The translations under genes were made by a program, and so were the position numbers. 64,000 bases of DNA from Mycolicibacterium rhodesiae NBB3 (GTDB taxonomy: Bacteria; Actinomycetota; Actinomycetes; Mycobacteriales; Mycobacteriaceae). The notes beneath the pieces were generated by a model. That model made no database searches, was not told the origin of the DNA, and saw only the letters and a list, made by a program, of their open reading frames with translations. Shown in pieces: positions 52,469 through 61,148 of the stretch. Numbering within the stretch: position 1 is the first letter of the stretch; each line of letters starts with the position of its first letter. The stretch is taken from NCBI RefSeq assembly GCF_000230895.2, contig NC_016604.1, forward strand, positions 2,046,001 to 2,110,000. The letters are read 5' to 3'.

Positions 52469-54364
52469 GTGGCGCTCTACCGCAAGTACCGACCTGCGAC
52501 TTTCGCGGACGTGGTTGGTCAGGAGCACGTGACCGAGCCGCTGTCGACCGCGCTGACGGCCGGTCGCATCAATCACGCCTATCTCTTCTCCGGGCCGCGC
52601 GGGTGCGGGAAGACGTCGTCGGCACGCATCCTGGCGCGCTCGCTGAACTGCGAGCAGGGGCCGACGGCCACCCCGTGCGGGGTGTGCGATTCGTGCGTGG
52701 CGCTCGCGCCGAGCGGCGGCGGCAGTGTCGATGTGACCGAGCTCGACGCGGCCAGTCACGGCGGCGTGGACGACACCCGCGAACTTCGCGATCGAGCCTT
52801 CTACGCACCGGCGCATTCCAGGTACCGGATCTTCATCGTCGACGAGGCGCACATGGTCACCACGGCCGGCTTCAATGCGCTGCTGAAGATCGTCGAGGAG
52901 CCGCCGGAGCACCTGATCTTCGTGTTCGCCACCACCGAGCCGGAAAAGGTGTTGCCGACCATTCGTTCGCGCACCCACCACTACCCGTTCCGGTTGTTGG
53001 CACCGCGGACCATGCGTTCGCTGCTCGAGCGCATCTGCGCGCAGGAGAGCGTGACGGTCGACGATGCGGTGTACCCGCTCGTCATCCGTGCCGGCGGAGG
53101 TTCGCCGCGCGACACGCTCTCGGTGCTCGACCAGTTGTTGGCAGGTGCGGAAAGCAATCAGGTCAGCTACCCGCGCGCCCTTGCGCTGCTCGGTGCCACC
53201 GACGTGGCACTGATCGACGACGCGATCGATGCGCTGGCTGCGGGGGACGCCGCGGCACTGTTCGGTGCCGTCGAAGGAGTGATCGACGCGGGACATGACC
53301 CGCGACGGTTCGCCACCGATCTGCTGGAACGGTTCCGCGATCTCATTGTGCTGCAGTCGGTTCCAGACGCGGTCGCGCGCGGGGTGGTGGACGGTCCCGA
53401 GGATGTGCTGGAGCGGATGCGTGACCAGTCCACCCGGGTCGGTATCGCGACGCTGACCCGTTACGCCGAGGTGGTGCACGCCGGACTTGGTGAGATGCGG
53501 GGGGCCACCGCGCCGCGACTGCTGCTCGAGGTGGTGTGCGCGCGGCTACTGCTGCCGTCGGCCAGCGACACCGAGTCCGCGCTGTTACAGCGCGTCGAGC
53601 GCATCGAGACCCGGCTGGACATGTCGATCCCGCAGGGTGAGCAGTCCGGCGCGCCGAAGCAGTACAGCCGTAAGAGCAAGGCCGAACCGGTCGAGTCCAC
53701 GCCCGAGCCAGTCGAGTCCAGGCCCGAACCGAAGTCCACGCCGGAGGTGAAGCCGGCGCCGGAGCCGACAGTGGTCGTCGAGCCGACACCCATGCCCGAA
53801 CCTGTTGCCCAGCGGAGGCCGGAACCGGAGCCCGAGCCGCCGCCGACCTCACCTCCGCCGGTGCGGCAGCCCGCCGATCCCGTCGTGGCGGCGCCTCCGC
53901 CGGCGGCCGTCACCGGTGAGCCGAATGCCGCTGCGGTGCGCAGCATGTGGACGACCGTGCGCGACAAGGTCCGTCAGCGTAGCCGCACCACCGAGGTGAT
54001 GTTGGCGGGCGCGATCGTCCGCGCCGTCGAGGGCGACACTCTGGTGCTGAGCCACGAGTCCGCGCCGCTGGCCAAGCGGCTGACCGAACAGCGAAACGCC
54101 GATGTGATCCGCGAGGCGCTCAAGGACGCGCTCGGTGTCGACTGGAAGATCCGATGCGAAACCGGCCCGGCCGGGCCGCCGTCGGCCCAAGAACCCGAGC
54201 AGCCGGTGGCCGCCTCCTCGGCTCCGCAGCGGGACGACGACGAGGAGAGCATGCTCGCCGAGGCGGGCAGCGACACGTCGGACACACCGCGACGCGATCC
54301 CGAGGAGGTCGCGCTCGAGCTACTCCAGAACGAACTCGGCGCCCGTCGTATCGAGGGCGGTTAA
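52469..54364 (+). CDS. dnaX: DNA polymerase III subunit gamma/tau
   Basis: 631 aa clamp-loader ATPase. Walker A is GPRGCGKT (42-49); zinc cysteines 61, 70, 73 and 76 (CEQGPTATPCGVCDSC); Walker B IFIVDEAHMV; sensor 1 VFATTEPEKV. Domain III follows; then a Pro/Glu-rich repeat linker (about 390-490) and a C-terminal domain (about 495-580) that in tau contacts the polymerase alpha subunit. I see no slippery frameshift site for a separate gamma form. The stop overlaps the convergent methyltransferase stop by 4 bp. Confidence 0.95.
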   Translation: MALYRKYRPATFADVVGQEHVTEPLSTALTAGRINHAYLFSGPRGCGKTSSARILARSLNCEQGPTATPCGVCDSCVALAPSGGGSVDVTELDAASHGGVDDTRELRDRAFYAPAHSRYRIFIVDEAHMVTTAGFNALLKIVEEPPEHLIFVFATTEPEKVLPTIRSRTHHYPFRLLAPRTMRSLLERICAQESVTVDDAVYPLVIRAGGGSPRDTLSVLDQLLAGAESNQVSYPRALALLGATDVALIDDAIDALAAGDAAALFGAVEGVIDAGHDPRRFATDLLERFRDLIVLQSVPDAVARGVVDGPEDVLERMRDQSTRVGIATLTRYAEVVHAGLGEMRGATAPRLLLEVVCARLLLPSASDTESALLQRVERIETRLDMSIPQGEQSGAPKQYSRKSKAEPVESTPEPVESRPEPKSTPEVKPAPEPTVVVEPTPMPEPVAQRRPEPEPEPPPTSPPPVRQPADPVVAAPPPAAVTGEPNAAAVRSMWTTVRDKVRQRSRTTEVMLAGAIVRAVEGDTLVLSHESAPLAKRLTEQRNADVIREALKDALGVDWKIRCETGPAGPPSAQEPEQPVAASSAPQRDDDEESMLAEAGSDTSDTPRRDPEEVALELLQNELGARRIEGG

Positions 54365-55680
54365 GGGGTCCACCACGGGCGCAGCGGGAGCCCGCCGTCG
54401 TTGCCGAGCGCATCCACCTTGACCGCCAGGACCTGGTGCAGCTGAATGACATTCGTCTCGAAGCCGACGCGCGATCCGGCCATGTAGAGACCCCACACCC
54501 TGGCGGTCGGCAGCCCGACTTCCTCGACCGCTTCGTCCCAATGCTCGACGAGATACCGGCACCAGTCGCGCAACGTCAGCGCGTAGTGATGGCGCAGGTT
54601 TTCCTCGTGCACCACCTCGAGGCCGATGTTCTGCATCTCGGTGATGATGCGCCCCGACCCGGTGAGCTCGCCGTCGGGAAAGACGTAGCGGTCGATGAAC
54701 GCGTCCGCCGACGCGGTTGTCTTGTTCTCGGGTCGGGTGATGCAGTGGTTGAGCAGCAGTGCGCCGTCACGCATCTTGGACTGCAGGAACCGGAAGTATG
54801 CAGGGTAGTTGTGCACACCGATGTGTTCGGTCAGTCCGATCGAGGAGACCGCGTCGAAGCCGGACTCGCGGACGTCGCGATAGTCGCTGTGGCGCACCTC
54901 GGCGAGGTCTGACAGACCCTGCTCAGCGATGGCGTTCCGCGCCCACTCGGCCTGTTCCTTGGACAGCGTGACGCCGATCGCCTTGACTCCGTGGCGCGCG
55001 GCGTAGCGAACCATCCCACCCCAGCCGCAGCCCACGTCGAGCAGGCGGTCGCCCGGCTTCAGCTGCAACTTCTCGAAGACCAGCCGGTATTTGTTCTCCT
55101 GCGCCTCTTCGAGCGACGCATCGGCGTCGGGATAGCAGGCGCAGGTGTATGTCATCGACGGTCCGAGCACCCACTCGTAGAACTTGTTCGACACGTCGTA
55201 GTGGTGGTGGATCGCCTCGGCGTCGCGAGTCTTGCTGTGCCGCAGGCCTTCCACTGTTCGCCGCCACCGAGGCAACGCCTCCTGGGGCGGCGGGGCGATC
55301 GGCTTGAAATGCTCGAGTCCGATGGAGCGCAGGACATTTGCCAGCACTCGGGCGGGTGGACGCTTGAAGTCCATGTTGTCGCGGGTGGCCAGCGCCTTGA
55401 GCAATTCGTATGGGTCGCCGGGGTGTACGCCGAGCGGCTGGAGGTCGCCCGATACGTAGGCGCGCGCCAGCCCGAGCTCACCGGGGGCGGTCGCGAGATA
55501 GGTGGTGCCGCGAGGGGTCAGCAGGTCGAGCCCGAGCTCGGCGTCCTCCGGGCCCGCCGCACTCCCGTCGTAGGCCGTGAACTTCAGCCGGGTATGGCCC
55601 GAGGCGAAGATCTCCAGAATCTCTGCCAGCGAGAGTTTTCCGGTCGCTGCGTGTGTCGACTGTTCCTTGAACGTTGTCAT
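54361..55680 (-). CDS. Cyclopropane-fatty-acid-synthase-type methyltransferase
   Basis: 439 aa. N-terminal ~130-residue lipid-binding part and C-terminal SAM-methyltransferase with LLDVGCGWGGMVRYAARHGV, GVTLSKEQAEWA, IGLTEHIG and the PAYFRFLQSKMRDGALLLNH strand. Partner of the FAD oxidoreductase at 55677 (4-bp overlap). The same pair makes 10-methyl fatty acids (tuberculostearic acid) in actinobacteria: the methyltransferase adds methylene to oleoyl chains and the FAD enzyme reduces it (known for BfaB/BfaA, TmsB/TmsA). The assignment here is by pair structure. Confidence 0.9.
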   Translation of the reverse strand: MTTFKEQSTHAATGKLSLAEILEIFASGHTRLKFTAYDGSAAGPEDAELGLDLLTPRGTTYLATAPGELGLARAYVSGDLQPLGVHPGDPYELLKALATRDNMDFKRPPARVLANVLRSIGLEHFKPIAPPPQEALPRWRRTVEGLRHSKTRDAEAIHHHYDVSNKFYEWVLGPSMTYTCACYPDADASLEEAQENKYRLVFEKLQLKPGDRLLDVGCGWGGMVRYAARHGVKAIGVTLSKEQAEWARNAIAEQGLSDLAEVRHSDYRDVRESGFDAVSSIGLTEHIGVHNYPAYFRFLQSKMRDGALLLNHCITRPENKTTASADAFIDRYVFPDGELTGSGRIITEMQNIGLEVVHEENLRHHYALTLRDWCRYLVEHWDEAVEEVGLPTARVWGLYMAGSRVGFETNVIQLHQVLAVKVDALGNDGGLPLRPWWTP

Positions 55681-57080
55681 CGCCTTTGCACCGCCTTTGC
55701 GTACAGGTCGAGGAGTCGTGAATCCGGGTCGTAGGTCTTCTTGACTGTCTTGTACGTTTCTCCACCATAGAGTTCGTCGAACTCATCGGGACTGTAGTAC
55801 GCATCGGAGTACAGCGACTTGTGTCCGTCGAGATCGCTGACCTTGCGCTCGATCAACTTGTTGGTATGACCTACTTCTCCGGGGAACCCGGGCCCCACTG
55901 GCACCGACGACCAGAAGCCGATGTTGACGTACGTGTGGTGCGGGCGAATCGGATACAGCGGCCACGTGGCTTCGTCCCGGAGCCGCAACGGGCACAACCA
56001 GATCGGCTCGATCGGCACGTTGTCCAGGAACCACGCCAGGAATTCCGCTGCGCGCGGCAAGGGGACCTCGACGTCCTGCACGACCCGCTCGAGCGGTGGC
56101 CTGCCGTTGCGCTTCTCGATCCTGTCGGCGATGTTGAACCGTTGGTCGTAGCCGATCAATTTCCAGTAGAAGCTGCTTCGCCGGTACCGGCGCGGCCAGA
56201 ACCTGCGGATCCTCGGATCCTGCGCACCGAATGCCCTTGAACACCAGAACCAGTCGGTGTCCCACCGCCACAGGTAGTCGTGGATGGTGAGTCGGTCGTG
56301 CTTCTCCCCGTCGGGGTGCTGGATCGAGCGGTAGTAGACCTGCTGGCCGGTGTAATCACTGACCGGACCCGGTGTCCCAGTTTGGAAACCCAGCGTCAGG
56401 TAGCTTTCGTCGGCGGAGAACACCACGCCGTCTAGGTAGTCCACCGGTTTGCCGGCTGCTATGTCGGGGTGGCCACCGGTTTCGATGATGCGATCCATCG
56501 TCGCGAAGAGATCGGCGATCGTGTGGAATCGCAGATGGCAAAGCTCGACGAACGGCTTGACCTTCTCCAGTTCGATTTTGATGCGAACGGAATATCCCAG
56601 CGTGCCATAGGAATTGGGGAACGCATAGAAGAGATCGGAGCAGAGGTTCCGATTAGCCCGCACCACTTCACCGGTGCCGGTGAGGATGTCCATCTCGAGG
56701 ACCGACTCGTGCGGAAGTCCGTTGCGGAACGACGCCGACTCGATGCCGAGTCCCGTGACCGCCCCACCGAGGGTGATCGTTTTGAGCTGAGGCACCACGA
56801 GCGGCGAGAGGCCGTAGGGGAGGGTGGCGGCGACCAGATCCTCGTAGGTGCACATACCGGCTACGTCCGCGGTGCGGTGCTCCGGGTCGACGGCGATGAC
56901 GTCGCCGAGCCCCGAGACGTCGAGGCCCTTGGTCGTCGTCTTGGCGCGGGCCCGGAACAGATTCGACGTGGGCTTGGCCAGGCGGACCGTGGCATTGGGA
57001 GGAATTGCCCGATAGCTGGCAAGCAGCCGCTCGACTCCCGCGGAGTGAGCCGTACGTGCATCGAACTCCACCACAGACAC
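55677..57080 (-). CDS. FAD-binding oxidoreductase (DHCR24-like, tuberculostearate-type reductase)
   Basis: 467 aa. FAD-binding-4 domain with VIAVDPEHRTADVAGMCTYEDLVAATLPYGLSPLVVPQLKTITLGGAVTGLGIESAS, the typical covalent/non-covalent FAD frame, followed by a cap domain (RPHHTYVNIGFWSS). Similar to sterol delta-24 reductase-like proteins. Its stop overlaps the methyltransferase start, so both are made together; the expected job is to reduce the 10-methylene group of membrane fatty acids (inference from the family pair). Confidence 0.88.
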   Translation of the reverse strand: MSVVEFDARTAHSAGVERLLASYRAIPPNATVRLAKPTSNLFRARAKTTTKGLDVSGLGDVIAVDPEHRTADVAGMCTYEDLVAATLPYGLSPLVVPQLKTITLGGAVTGLGIESASFRNGLPHESVLEMDILTGTGEVVRANRNLCSDLFYAFPNSYGTLGYSVRIKIELEKVKPFVELCHLRFHTIADLFATMDRIIETGGHPDIAAGKPVDYLDGVVFSADESYLTLGFQTGTPGPVSDYTGQQVYYRSIQHPDGEKHDRLTIHDYLWRWDTDWFWCSRAFGAQDPRIRRFWPRRYRRSSFYWKLIGYDQRFNIADRIEKRNGRPPLERVVQDVEVPLPRAAEFLAWFLDNVPIEPIWLCPLRLRDEATWPLYPIRPHHTYVNIGFWSSVPVGPGFPGEVGHTNKLIERKVSDLDGHKSLYSDAYYSPDEFDELYGGETYKTVKKTYDPDSRLLDLYAKAVQRR

Positions 57081-57159
57081 GGATATACGCTAGTCCGCGG
57101 TCGCAGACGATGCGACCGCACCGTCCGGAAACCAACCCCCGACCTAGGAGTTTGCACCG

Positions 57160-57600
57160 ATGGGACAGGTCAGCGCGTCGAGCACCGTCATCGTTGACGC
57201 CGCACCGGATACCGTGTTGGCGGCCGTCGCCGACTATGCGAACGTGCGCCCCAAGATTCTTTCCCCGCACTACAGCGCCTATCAGGTGCTCGAAGGCGGG
57301 CAGGGTGCGGGCACCGTGGCGTCGTGGAAGCTGCAGGCCACAAAATCCCGCGTACGTGAGGTCAAGGCCACTGTCGACGTGGCCGGTCACACGGTGATCG
57401 AGAAGGATGCCAACTCGTCGATGATCACCAACTGGACGGTCGCGCCTGCCGGTGAGGGCTCGTCGGTGACGGTCAAGACCTCATGGCAGGGCGCGGGCGG
57501 CATCGGCGGGTTCTTCGAGAAGACGTTCGCGCCGTTGGGTCTGCGCAAGATCCAGGGCGAGGTACTGGACAACCTCAAGCAGCAGGTGGAGGGCCGCTAG
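57160..57600 (+). CDS. SRPBCC (START-like) family protein
   Basis: 146 aa. MGQVSASSTVIVDAAPDTVLAAVADYANVRPKILSPHYSAYQVLEGG opens the helix-grip fold; the C-terminal long helix is KTFAPLGLRKIQGEVLDNLKQQVEG. Binds small hydrophobic molecules, by family. It corresponds to Rv3718c by position. Ligand unknown. Confidence 0.88.
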   Translation: MGQVSASSTVIVDAAPDTVLAAVADYANVRPKILSPHYSAYQVLEGGQGAGTVASWKLQATKSRVREVKATVDVAGHTVIEKDANSSMITNWTVAPAGEGSSVTVKTSWQGAGGIGGFFEKTFAPLGLRKIQGEVLDNLKQQVEGR

Positions 57601-57625
57601 GCCCGACATTCACGCCGGAGAACCG

Positions 57626-58426
57626 CTAGCTGGAGCCCAGGAAGCCCGCGATCCCGCGAACGACGGCGTCGGCGTACTTCTGCCGGCCCTCAGGTGTCTT
57701 CATCAGCGCCGAGTCCACCGGGTTCTTCATGTTTCCCAGCTCGACCAGGATCGACGGGAACTGGGCCAGGTTGAGCCCGGCGATGTCCGAACGCGGGTTC
57801 AACCCGCCGTCGCCGATGTAGGTGGACGGCACCATGCCCGACGCCTGCAACTGGTCCCTCATGATCGTGGCGAACCGCACCGACGGCCCGGCTTGTACGT
57901 CGTTGAGCGGCGGGTTCGAGTACAGAACGTGGAAACCACGTCCGTTCGACGGCCCGCCGTCGGCGTGAATGCTGACCACGGCGTCGGGGCGCAGCGAGTT
58001 GGCCAGCGCCGCGCGCTGGTCCACGCAGGGGCCCGCGCTGGCGTCGTCGCCCCGTGACATGGCGGTTCGCACGCCGAGCGCGGTCAGCGCCTGACGGATA
58101 CGTAGCGTGGTCTCCCAGGCGAAGGCGTGCTCGGCATAGCCGTCGTCGGTGGACGTGCCGCTGGCCTGGCAATCCTTGGTGCCACCGCGGCCGGTGGGCA
58201 CCTGGCGGCTGATGGACGAGTCGTTGACGGCGTTGTGACCGGGGTCGAGGAAGACGATCTTGCCGGCGATGTTTGCGGGCGCCGCCAGCGAGACCGGCAC
58301 AGCGGGGCTGACAAGCGTCGATGCGGCGATGAGGAGTCCGGTCGCCACCGCGGCGCAGCCGCGTATTGCTCTGGCGGCGCAGCCGCGCATTGCTTTGGTG
58401 GCACCGACACGCAGGCAGGGATGCAC
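57626..58426 (-). CDS. N-acetylmuramoyl-L-alanine amidase (amidase_3, Ami1/Rv3717-like)
   Basis: 266 aa from GTG 58426; the longer frame would run through ybaB. Cuts the bond between MurNAc and L-Ala in peptidoglycan. Signal peptide region ([19 protein letters not shown]) then zinc ligands: His in [11 protein letters not shown], Glu in FAWETTLRI and His in VVSIHADGG; catalytic Glu in [11 protein letters not shown]. There is no cell-wall-binding domain, as in Rv3717. The start is uncertain: GTG 58405 or a later codon is possible, since an imperfect in-frame 24-bp duplication lies here. Confidence 0.88.
   Translation of the reverse strand: MHPCLRVGATKAMRGCAARAIRGCAAVATGLLIAASTLVSPAVPVSLAAPANIAGKIVFLDPGHNAVNDSSISRQVPTGRGGTKDCQASGTSTDDGYAEHAFAWETTLRIRQALTALGVRTAMSRGDDASAGPCVDQRAALANSLRPDAVVSIHADGGPSNGRGFHVLYSNPPLNDVQAGPSVRFATIMRDQLQASGMVPSTYIGDGGLNPRSDIAGLNLAQFPSILVELGNMKNPVDSALMKTPEGRQKYADAVVRGIAGFLGSS
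58351..58398. repeat. 24-bp tandem duplication in the amidase signal-peptide region
   Basis: Two adjacent copies (58351-58374 and 58375-58398) that differ at two positions; in the amidase frame they code the related octapeptides KAMRGCAA and RAIRGCAA. Confidence 0.85.
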
Positions 58427-58514
58427 GGGCGCCACCGTAGCGCCGACCCCGACTACTGTTGAACCCCGACAAGACGAAGCAACCAAGTCGAGACCAATAC
58501 GCAAGGGGATCGTC

Positions 58515-58853
58515 ATGCAACCCGGTGGCAGTGGCCAGCCTGATATGTCTGCCCTCCTGGCGCAGGCGCAGCAGGTGCAGCAGCAGTTGATGGAGGCGCA
58601 GGCCGCGCTGGCCGCCGCCGAGGTCAACGGTCAGGCGGGCGGTGGCCTGGTGCAGGTCACGATGAAGGGCAGCGGCGAGGTGATCGCGGTGCGGATCGAC
58701 CCGAAGGTCGTCGACCCGGAGGACGTCGAAACGCTGCAGGATCTCGTCGTCGGCGCGATCGCCGACGCGTCCAAGCAGGTCACCATCCTCGCGCACGATC
58801 GCCTGGGCCCCCTCGCCGGCGGGATGGGCGACATGGGTCTGCCGGGAATCTGA
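58515..58853 (+). CDS. YbaB/EbfC nucleoid-associated protein
   Basis: 112 aa. Gln/Ala-rich first helix ([25 protein letters not shown]), then the three-stranded sheet [42 protein letters not shown]-binding dimer, always next to recR. ATG 58515 has AAGGGGAT 5 bases upstream. The stop is 1 bp from the recR start. Confidence 0.93.
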   Translation: MQPGGSGQPDMSALLAQAQQVQQQLMEAQAALAAAEVNGQAGGGLVQVTMKGSGEVIAVRIDPKVVDPEDVETLQDLVVGAIADASKQVTILAHDRLGPLAGGMGDMGLPGI

Positions 58854-58854
58854 G

Positions 58855-59466
58855 TTGTTCGAGGGCCCGGTCCAGGATCTGATCGACGAGCTCGGCAAGT
58901 TGCCGGGCATCGGGCCGAAGAGTGCGCAGCGGATCGCGTTTCACCTGCTGTCCGTCGAGCCGCCAGAGATCGACCGGTTGACCGCGGTGCTCGGCAAGGT
59001 CCGCGACGGCGTCACGTTCTGCGCGGTGTGTGGCAACGTCTCCGACGAAGAGCGATGCCGAATCTGTTCGGATGCGCGTCGAGACGGATCGGTCGTGTGC
59101 GTGGTCGAGGAACCGAAGGATGTGCAGGCGGTCGAGCGCACCCGCGAGTTTCGCGGCAGGTATCACGTGCTGGGCGGCGCCCTGGATCCGTTGTCGGGAA
59201 TCGGACCCGAGCAACTGCGAATTCGTGAGCTGCTGAACAGGATTGGCGAACGCGTCGACGGCGTGGACATCGCCGAGGTGATCATCGCGACCGATCCGAA
59301 CACCGAAGGCGAAGCGACGGCGACGTACCTCGTGCGGATGCTGCGCGACATTCCGGGTCTCACCGTGACGCGTATCGCCTCGGGACTGCCGATGGGCGGT
59401 GACCTGGAGTTCGCCGACGAATTGACGCTGGGCCGCGCGCTCGCGGGCCGCCGCGCGATGGCCTAG
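58855..59466 (+). CDS. recR: Recombination protein RecR
   Basis: 203 aa. N-terminal helix-hairpin-helix ([20 protein letters not shown]), C4 zinc finger ([19 protein letters not shown]) and Toprim domain ([16 protein letters not shown], then [14 protein letters not shown]). Loads RecA at gaps with RecF/RecO and also acts in other repair routes. TTG start directly after the ybaB stop gives the family N-terminus [20 protein letters not shown]. Confidence 0.95.
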   Translation: MFEGPVQDLIDELGKLPGIGPKSAQRIAFHLLSVEPPEIDRLTAVLGKVRDGVTFCAVCGNVSDEERCRICSDARRDGSVVCVVEEPKDVQAVERTREFRGRYHVLGGALDPLSGIGPEQLRIRELLNRIGERVDGVDIAEVIIATDPNTEGEATATYLVRMLRDIPGLTVTRIASGLPMGGDLEFADELTLGRALAGRRAMA

Positions 59467-59492
59467 CTTTCGCGCGCCCAAATCCGACTTTT

Positions 59493-59504
59493 GTAGACGT
59501 CTAC
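59493..59504. promoter_or_regulatory. Perfect 12-bp palindrome upstream of the DUF559-type gene
   Basis: GTAGACGTCTAC, 64 bp before the ATG at 59569, in the 102-bp gap after recR. A possible operator or promoter element; nothing more can be said. Confidence 0.3.
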
Positions 59505-59568
59505 TCGCACTTTCCCGACGAAAGTCCGCTTTCGACGTGGTGTCGGTGGCTACGGGCACGATGCACGC

Positions 59569-60435
59569 ATGGCTGAGATCTTGCTTGCCGGAGAAGCATT
59601 GGCGACGGGTGTGGTGACACGCCACGGACTCCGGCGCTGGTATGAACCACTCTTTCGCGGCGTGTACATCGAGAAGGGCGTTGAGCCGTCGCTGCGCGCC
59701 CGTGCGATCGGCGCGTGGCTCGCGACGCGACGCGAAGGCGTCGTGGCAGGTGTCGCTGCTTCCGCATTACATGGCGCCCCGTGGGTGGATCCCGCGGAGC
59801 CCATCGAGCTCGTCGGCGTCAAGAGTGAGGGGCAGGACGGTTTGATCGCACGCTCAGAACGCATCGCCGCCGATGAAATTACCCGGATCTCGGGTCTACC
59901 CGTGACTTCGCGTGTGCGAACCGCTTTCGACCTCGGGCGACATCTGGACCGGCCCGAGGCGCTCGCCAGGCTTGACGCGCTGATGTGGAATCAGCACTTC
60001 CAGATCACTGATGTGCTCGCACTGAGTGAGAGGTATTCACGGGCCCGTGGCGTTCGGCAGCTGCGTGAAGTACTCCCCCTCGTCGACGGGGGAGCATCCT
60101 CTCCGAGGGAGTCGTGTATTCGACTGTTGTTGATCGATGCGGGCTTTCCGCAACCGGAGACGCAGATCGCCGTGCTGCGCGGCGTCACTCCGGTGGCATG
60201 GCTCGACATGGGGTGGCAGGACTTCCAGGTGGCGGTCGAATACGACGGGGATCACCATCGCAAGAACCGTCGCCAGTACGTGAAGGACATCGCGCGGCTG
60301 CGCATGCTAGAAGCGCTCGGCTGGATTGTGATCCGGGTGATCGCCGAGGACACGCCGCGAGAATGGTTGGCCAGAGTCGAGGCCGCGCTGATCAATCGAG
60401 GCTGCGCAGTCGAGGCCAACCTGCTCGCCGCCTAG
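59569..60435 (+). CDS. DUF559/Vsr-like nuclease-fold protein with AbiEi-like N-terminus
   Basis: 288 aa. The N-terminal two thirds resemble the mycobacterial AbiEi-like proteins (GVVTRHGLRRWYEPLFRGVYI, GVVAGVAASALHGAPWVD, TSRVRTAFDLGRHL). The C-terminal ~100 residues have a PD-(D/E)xK nuclease pattern: AWLDMGWQDFQVAVEYDGDHHRKNRRQYVKDIARLRMLEALGWIVIRV. Paralogues are common in mycobacteria and their function is not known; an antitoxin or defence-related role is a guess. It sits between recR and gatD. Confidence 0.8.
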   Translation: MAEILLAGEALATGVVTRHGLRRWYEPLFRGVYIEKGVEPSLRARAIGAWLATRREGVVAGVAASALHGAPWVDPAEPIELVGVKSEGQDGLIARSERIAADEITRISGLPVTSRVRTAFDLGRHLDRPEALARLDALMWNQHFQITDVLALSERYSRARGVRQLREVLPLVDGGASSPRESCIRLLLIDAGFPQPETQIAVLRGVTPVAWLDMGWQDFQVAVEYDGDHHRKNRRQYVKDIARLRMLEALGWIVIRVIAEDTPREWLARVEAALINRGCAVEANLLAA

Positions 60436-61148
60436 ACGCGGCGTGGGGCCGCCAGACGCTCCTTGCGCAACCGGTCGACCTCGGCGATCTGCAACGGCGG
60501 CAGGTCGCCGACCACCTGTGACAACAGATGGTCGGCGAGCTGCGGATTGCGCGCCAGACAGGGCCCGTGCAGATACGTCGCGACGACGCTGCCTTGCACC
60601 GCCCCGTCGATGCCGTCGCCCATCCGGTTTCCCGCCCCGCTGACGACCCGCGCCAACGGTTGTGCGGCCGGCCCGAGAACCGTTCCGCCGCGGTGGTTCT
60701 CGAAGCCGGTCAGCCGGTCCGACAGCTCCGGCAGCAGAGGCTGGGACACCACCTCGCCGATGGTCCGCTTCTCCTGTGGAGAGGTCGTGACGTCGAGCAT
60801 GCCGACGCCCTCGACGCGCTCACCCGACGATGTTTCATACCAGTGGCCCAGCACCTGGATCGCCGCGCAGATCGCAAGCACCGGTGCCCCCCGCTCCGCC
60901 GCCTGCTGAAGGCCCGGATACCGCTGCAGATGGCGGGTCGCCAACCGCTGCGCGTAATCCTCTGCCCCACCAAGGGTGTAGAGGTCGAGTTCGGCAGGGA
61001 CCGGATCCGCGAGCGTGATCTCGACGATCTCGGCGTCGAACCCGCGCAACCGCAGGCGTTGGCGCAACACCACCGAGTTGCCGCCGTCGCCATAGGTTCC
61101 CATCACGTCGGGCAGCACCAGCCCGATCCGCACCGTCGACTCAGCCAT
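60432..61148 (-). CDS. gatD: Lipid II isoglutaminyl synthase, glutaminase subunit
   Basis: 238 aa. Releases ammonia from glutamine for amidation of D-iGlu in lipid II. Cys94 in VLAICAAIQVLG is the nucleophile and His194 in TYLHGPCLARNP the partner; LPDVMGTYGDGGN opens the family. The start at 61148 overlaps the end of murT by 8 bp. Like murT it matches Rv3712/Rv3713 and is needed for cross-link-competent peptidoglycan in mycobacteria. The 3' end overlaps the convergent DUF559-type stop by 4 bp. Confidence 0.93.
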   Translation of the reverse strand: MAESTVRIGLVLPDVMGTYGDGGNSVVLRQRLRLRGFDAEIVEITLADPVPAELDLYTLGGAEDYAQRLATRHLQRYPGLQQAAERGAPVLAICAAIQVLGHWYETSSGERVEGVGMLDVTTSPQEKRTIGEVVSQPLLPELSDRLTGFENHRGGTVLGPAAQPLARVVSGAGNRMGDGIDGAVQGSVVATYLHGPCLARNPQLADHLLSQVVGDLPPLQIAEVDRLRKERLAAPRRV

